From positions 186,001-250,000 of the forward strand of contig BDSL01000086.1 of assembly GCA_003116995.1 (NCBI GenBank): DNA of 64,000 bases, written 5' to 3'. The notes beneath the pieces are model-generated. The model was not told where the DNA came from and made no database searches. It was given only the letters and a program-made list of their open reading frames with translations. How positions within the stretch are numbered: the first letter of the stretch is position 1; each line of letters opens with the position of its first letter. The DNA comes from Yamagishiella unicocca (taxonomy: Eukaryota; Chlorophyta; Chlorophyceae; Chlamydomonadales; Volvocaceae). The translations under genes and the position numbers were made by a program. Of this stretch, positions 62,101-64,000 are shown one piece after another.

Positions 62101-63865
62101 GGTTGTACTTGCAACCCCGGCATCTTGACGCCTCGCCTCCCCTCCTCCCCGCTTCACCCCCTTGCCCAAGTGGTTCTCCCTCACTCGCCAACACGCCGCG
62201 CTGGCGGTGGCGGACCGCCACGTGGCGGAGCTCTTCCGGCGCTTCTGCTACTCGCGCCTAAGCAGCCTGCCCACCGCCGCAGGCGGCATCGCGCCTTCGG
62301 CGCCAGGCGGCCCCGGCGCCCAAGGCGCCGCCCGCAGTCCCGGTGCCCATGCACGGCCCGAAGAAGGCGCACTACCCTCCACCGCGCCACGGCAGCGCAC
62401 CAGCCGCAACGAGACGGGCTGCGACCGCAGTGGCGACCACCACTGCACCCGTAGCAGCGGTCCGACCACCACTGCGCCCTGCGTTAGGTCGGCAGCGGCG
62501 CAATCCGCAGCAGCCGCGGCGGCCACAAACCCCGGCCCTGACCCGCGGCTCCTCCACCGCGCGCTCACCGCCACCTCACGACCATGTGTCAGCGACGAGC
62601 ACTACCTGGCGACCCTGCTGGCGTCGTACGGCATCGAACATCAGGTGCCTTGCGGGGGTCTGGGTTGCTGGAGGTCTGGGGACGTGATACGGTGACAGAC
62701 GCTTGCGTGTGTGGTTTGCGAGGGCGCCAGAGTAGGCTTGTTCGCAGTAGCACCAGCATGTAGCAGCAACTGAGGTGCGCCGCTCGGAGCGTCGCGCGGC
62801 GTGCGGCGAAGCGCCAGCCTGATCCTGATCCTTGCGTCTTCCCCACCGGGCATCGCAAGCTGCCTCCAGTCTTGCCGGCCAGGCCGCAGTCCCCACGTGC
62901 CCGTGTTACCCTCCACCACCCCTCTTCCTCCTTCCCCACCCCCGCTCCAACGCGCGTGCAACGATAGACCGACTGCCTTGGGGAGGTGAGCTACGCCGAC
63001 TGGACCTCCGGAGGCTGGCACCCGCGCAGCTTCCTGCCGCAGGATCTGGAGGCCATGGAGGCAGGAGGGTTTGGCGGCTTGGACGGCGACGGGGCCGGCG
63101 GCCCGGGAGCAGTGCGGCAGCGGCTGTTGCGAGCACTGCGAGCTCTGCTGGGGCCCGACCCGAGCTCGCCGCCACCGCCTGACGGCCACCGCGTGTGGGG
63201 CCCGGACAAGGGCTGCTGGGGCGAAGGGTCGTCGGAGTCCCTGGCGTCCGTGTTCTGGCAGCCAGCACCGCCTTCAGCGGCGACGCCGCCGCCGAGCAGC
63301 GGCACCCATGGGGCCTTCCGCGCCGCAAGCGGCCCGAGCACTTGCCATGACAGCGGCAGTGGCAGGGGCAGCAGCGGGGCCGTCCGCCCGGATGTTGCTC
63401 CAGGTGCAGGGAGAGGGGATTGCACCACTGGGACAGGTACTGGTCCTAATGGGAACAGTGTCATGGGGACAGCGGATGACAGGGCCGCTGGCGGCGACGG
63501 CAGCGCTGGCAAGGCCGGTACCACGGTCCCCAACACGACGGCGGCGGATGCCGCGGTGGCGGCAGAGGCCCCGACGCTCCATTTGTGGCTGGAGCAGCTG
63601 GGCTACGTGCCGCTAGGTGCGGTAAACGTTCCCTTACCTTCCCAACCCTCTCCATCCCAGTCCTGCGCTTTGGAGCTCGCGCACCCTACCCCGAGTAATG
63701 GCACCGCCGCACCCTCCTCGCCTCAACACTACAGGATATCGCTGCCACCTCTTCGCTCGGAAATTCCCGCTGGTGGCCGCCCGGCGCACCTTTGACCTGG
63801 CCATGGCCTGCTCGCCGCGGGGCCTTGGGCTGGCGGCGTGGTGCCGTGGTGGCACGGCCAGGTGA
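59110..63865 (+). CDS. GT14 (DUF266, core-2/I-branching type) glycosyltransferase, 1,127 aa, 8 exons
   Basis: This is a predicted Golgi type II membrane glycosyltransferase. Exons, all in phase (3,384 nt), are 59110-59763, 59906-61054, 61330-61416, 61506-61702, 61821-61881, 62171-62644, 62986-63616 and 63735-63865. A short basic N-terminus precedes one membrane segment (about residues 22-43, LAAGLAFIAGAMFLW). Family landmarks follow in order: RVALLFLVQGDGL, RLYAHLSDPSLRL, LLAAALADPLTLRLVLLSET, PGHWRKSSQ joined by splicing to WFSLTRQHAAL, CVSDEHYLATLLASYG, VSYADWTSGGWHP, and a terminal CHLFARKFP. The DEHY acidic pair is present. Large Gly/Ala/Arg-rich insertions make it about two to three times the usual family length. 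Acceptor sugar unknown. Confidence 0.85.
59316..59460 (+). repeat. 24-bp coding tandem repeat in GT14 stem region
   Basis: About six copies of a 24-base unit (GGCGCC(A/G)GAAGGGCCATCGC) encode repeated GARRAIAE/GAGRAIAE octapeptides. They lie just after the membrane segment of the glycosyltransferase, a probable extended or helical stem. Confidence 0.9.
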
Positions 63866-64000
63866 CGCGTGCCTGACGGCTGGCACCGTACGTCTGTCAT
63901 TGAGTCACAGCGAGCATATGCTTCGGCCTTGGCTGGGGCCAGTGTGGGCCTCACGACCAGAGACTGACAGCATATGTTTTGGGCAGTGTGGTGCGATGGG
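63866..64000. other. GT14 3' flank to window end
   Basis: Non-coding sequence follows the TGA at 63,863-63,865. No poly(A) signal of the TGTAA type is visible before the window ends. Confidence 0.5.

Overview
The window is nuclear DNA of a green alga, most likely a volvocine chlamydomonadalean (the Chlamydomonas/Gonium/Volvox group). The grounds are GC-rich exons broken by many short GT-AG introns, runs of Ala, Gln and Pro codons, G/C-rich microsatellites in introns, and a VARL-type (RegA/RLS-like) SAND-domain gene, a family known from this lineage. The species cannot be named from the sequence alone. I built the gene models by hand from reading-frame phase, splice signals and remembered family alignments. 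Except where noted, all exon junctions are phase-consistent.

Layout. 1-10,212 (minus): the TPLATE-complex subunit TASH3/TSAUCER, cut at its 3' end by the window edge. 10,538-15,076 (plus): a small Raf-like (TKL) kinase, head-to-head with TASH3. 16,134-20,433 (plus): a short-chain dehydrogenase/reductase with a likely organelle presequence and no catalytic Tyr. 23,149-27,407 (plus): a VARL/SAND-domain protein. 27,408-37,800: a gene-poor, repeat-rich block holding a truncated Ty1/copia LTR element, an element with long inverted repeats that encloses an 11-copy 177-bp satellite, a second satellite of 288-bp dimers, and unclassified repeat DNA. 37,804-42,800 (minus): a NOG1/PDE318-type organellar GTPase. 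43,567-58,304 (plus): a 33-exon gene for a DNA polymerase theta-type helicase-polymerase, head-to-head with the GTPase gene. 59,110-63,865 (plus): a GT14 (DUF266, core-2/I-branching type) glycosyltransferase.

The genes are not an operon or pathway; they are neighbouring nuclear genes for endocytosis (TASH3), signalling (kinase), redox metabolism (SDR), transcription (VARL), organelle ribosome/GTPase function, genome maintenance (POLQ-type) and Golgi glycosylation (GT14).

The most striking observation is the POLQ-type protein. Its helicase motifs look intact, but the three A-family polymerase motifs align without gaps to the human enzyme and have lost the catalytic residues: the motif A Asp is Leu, the motif B Arg/Lys/Tyr are Glu/Arg/Leu, and the motif C His-Asp is Ser-Gly. 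The reading frame is open across 33 exons. This suggests a helicase carrying a retained but non-catalytic polymerase fold.
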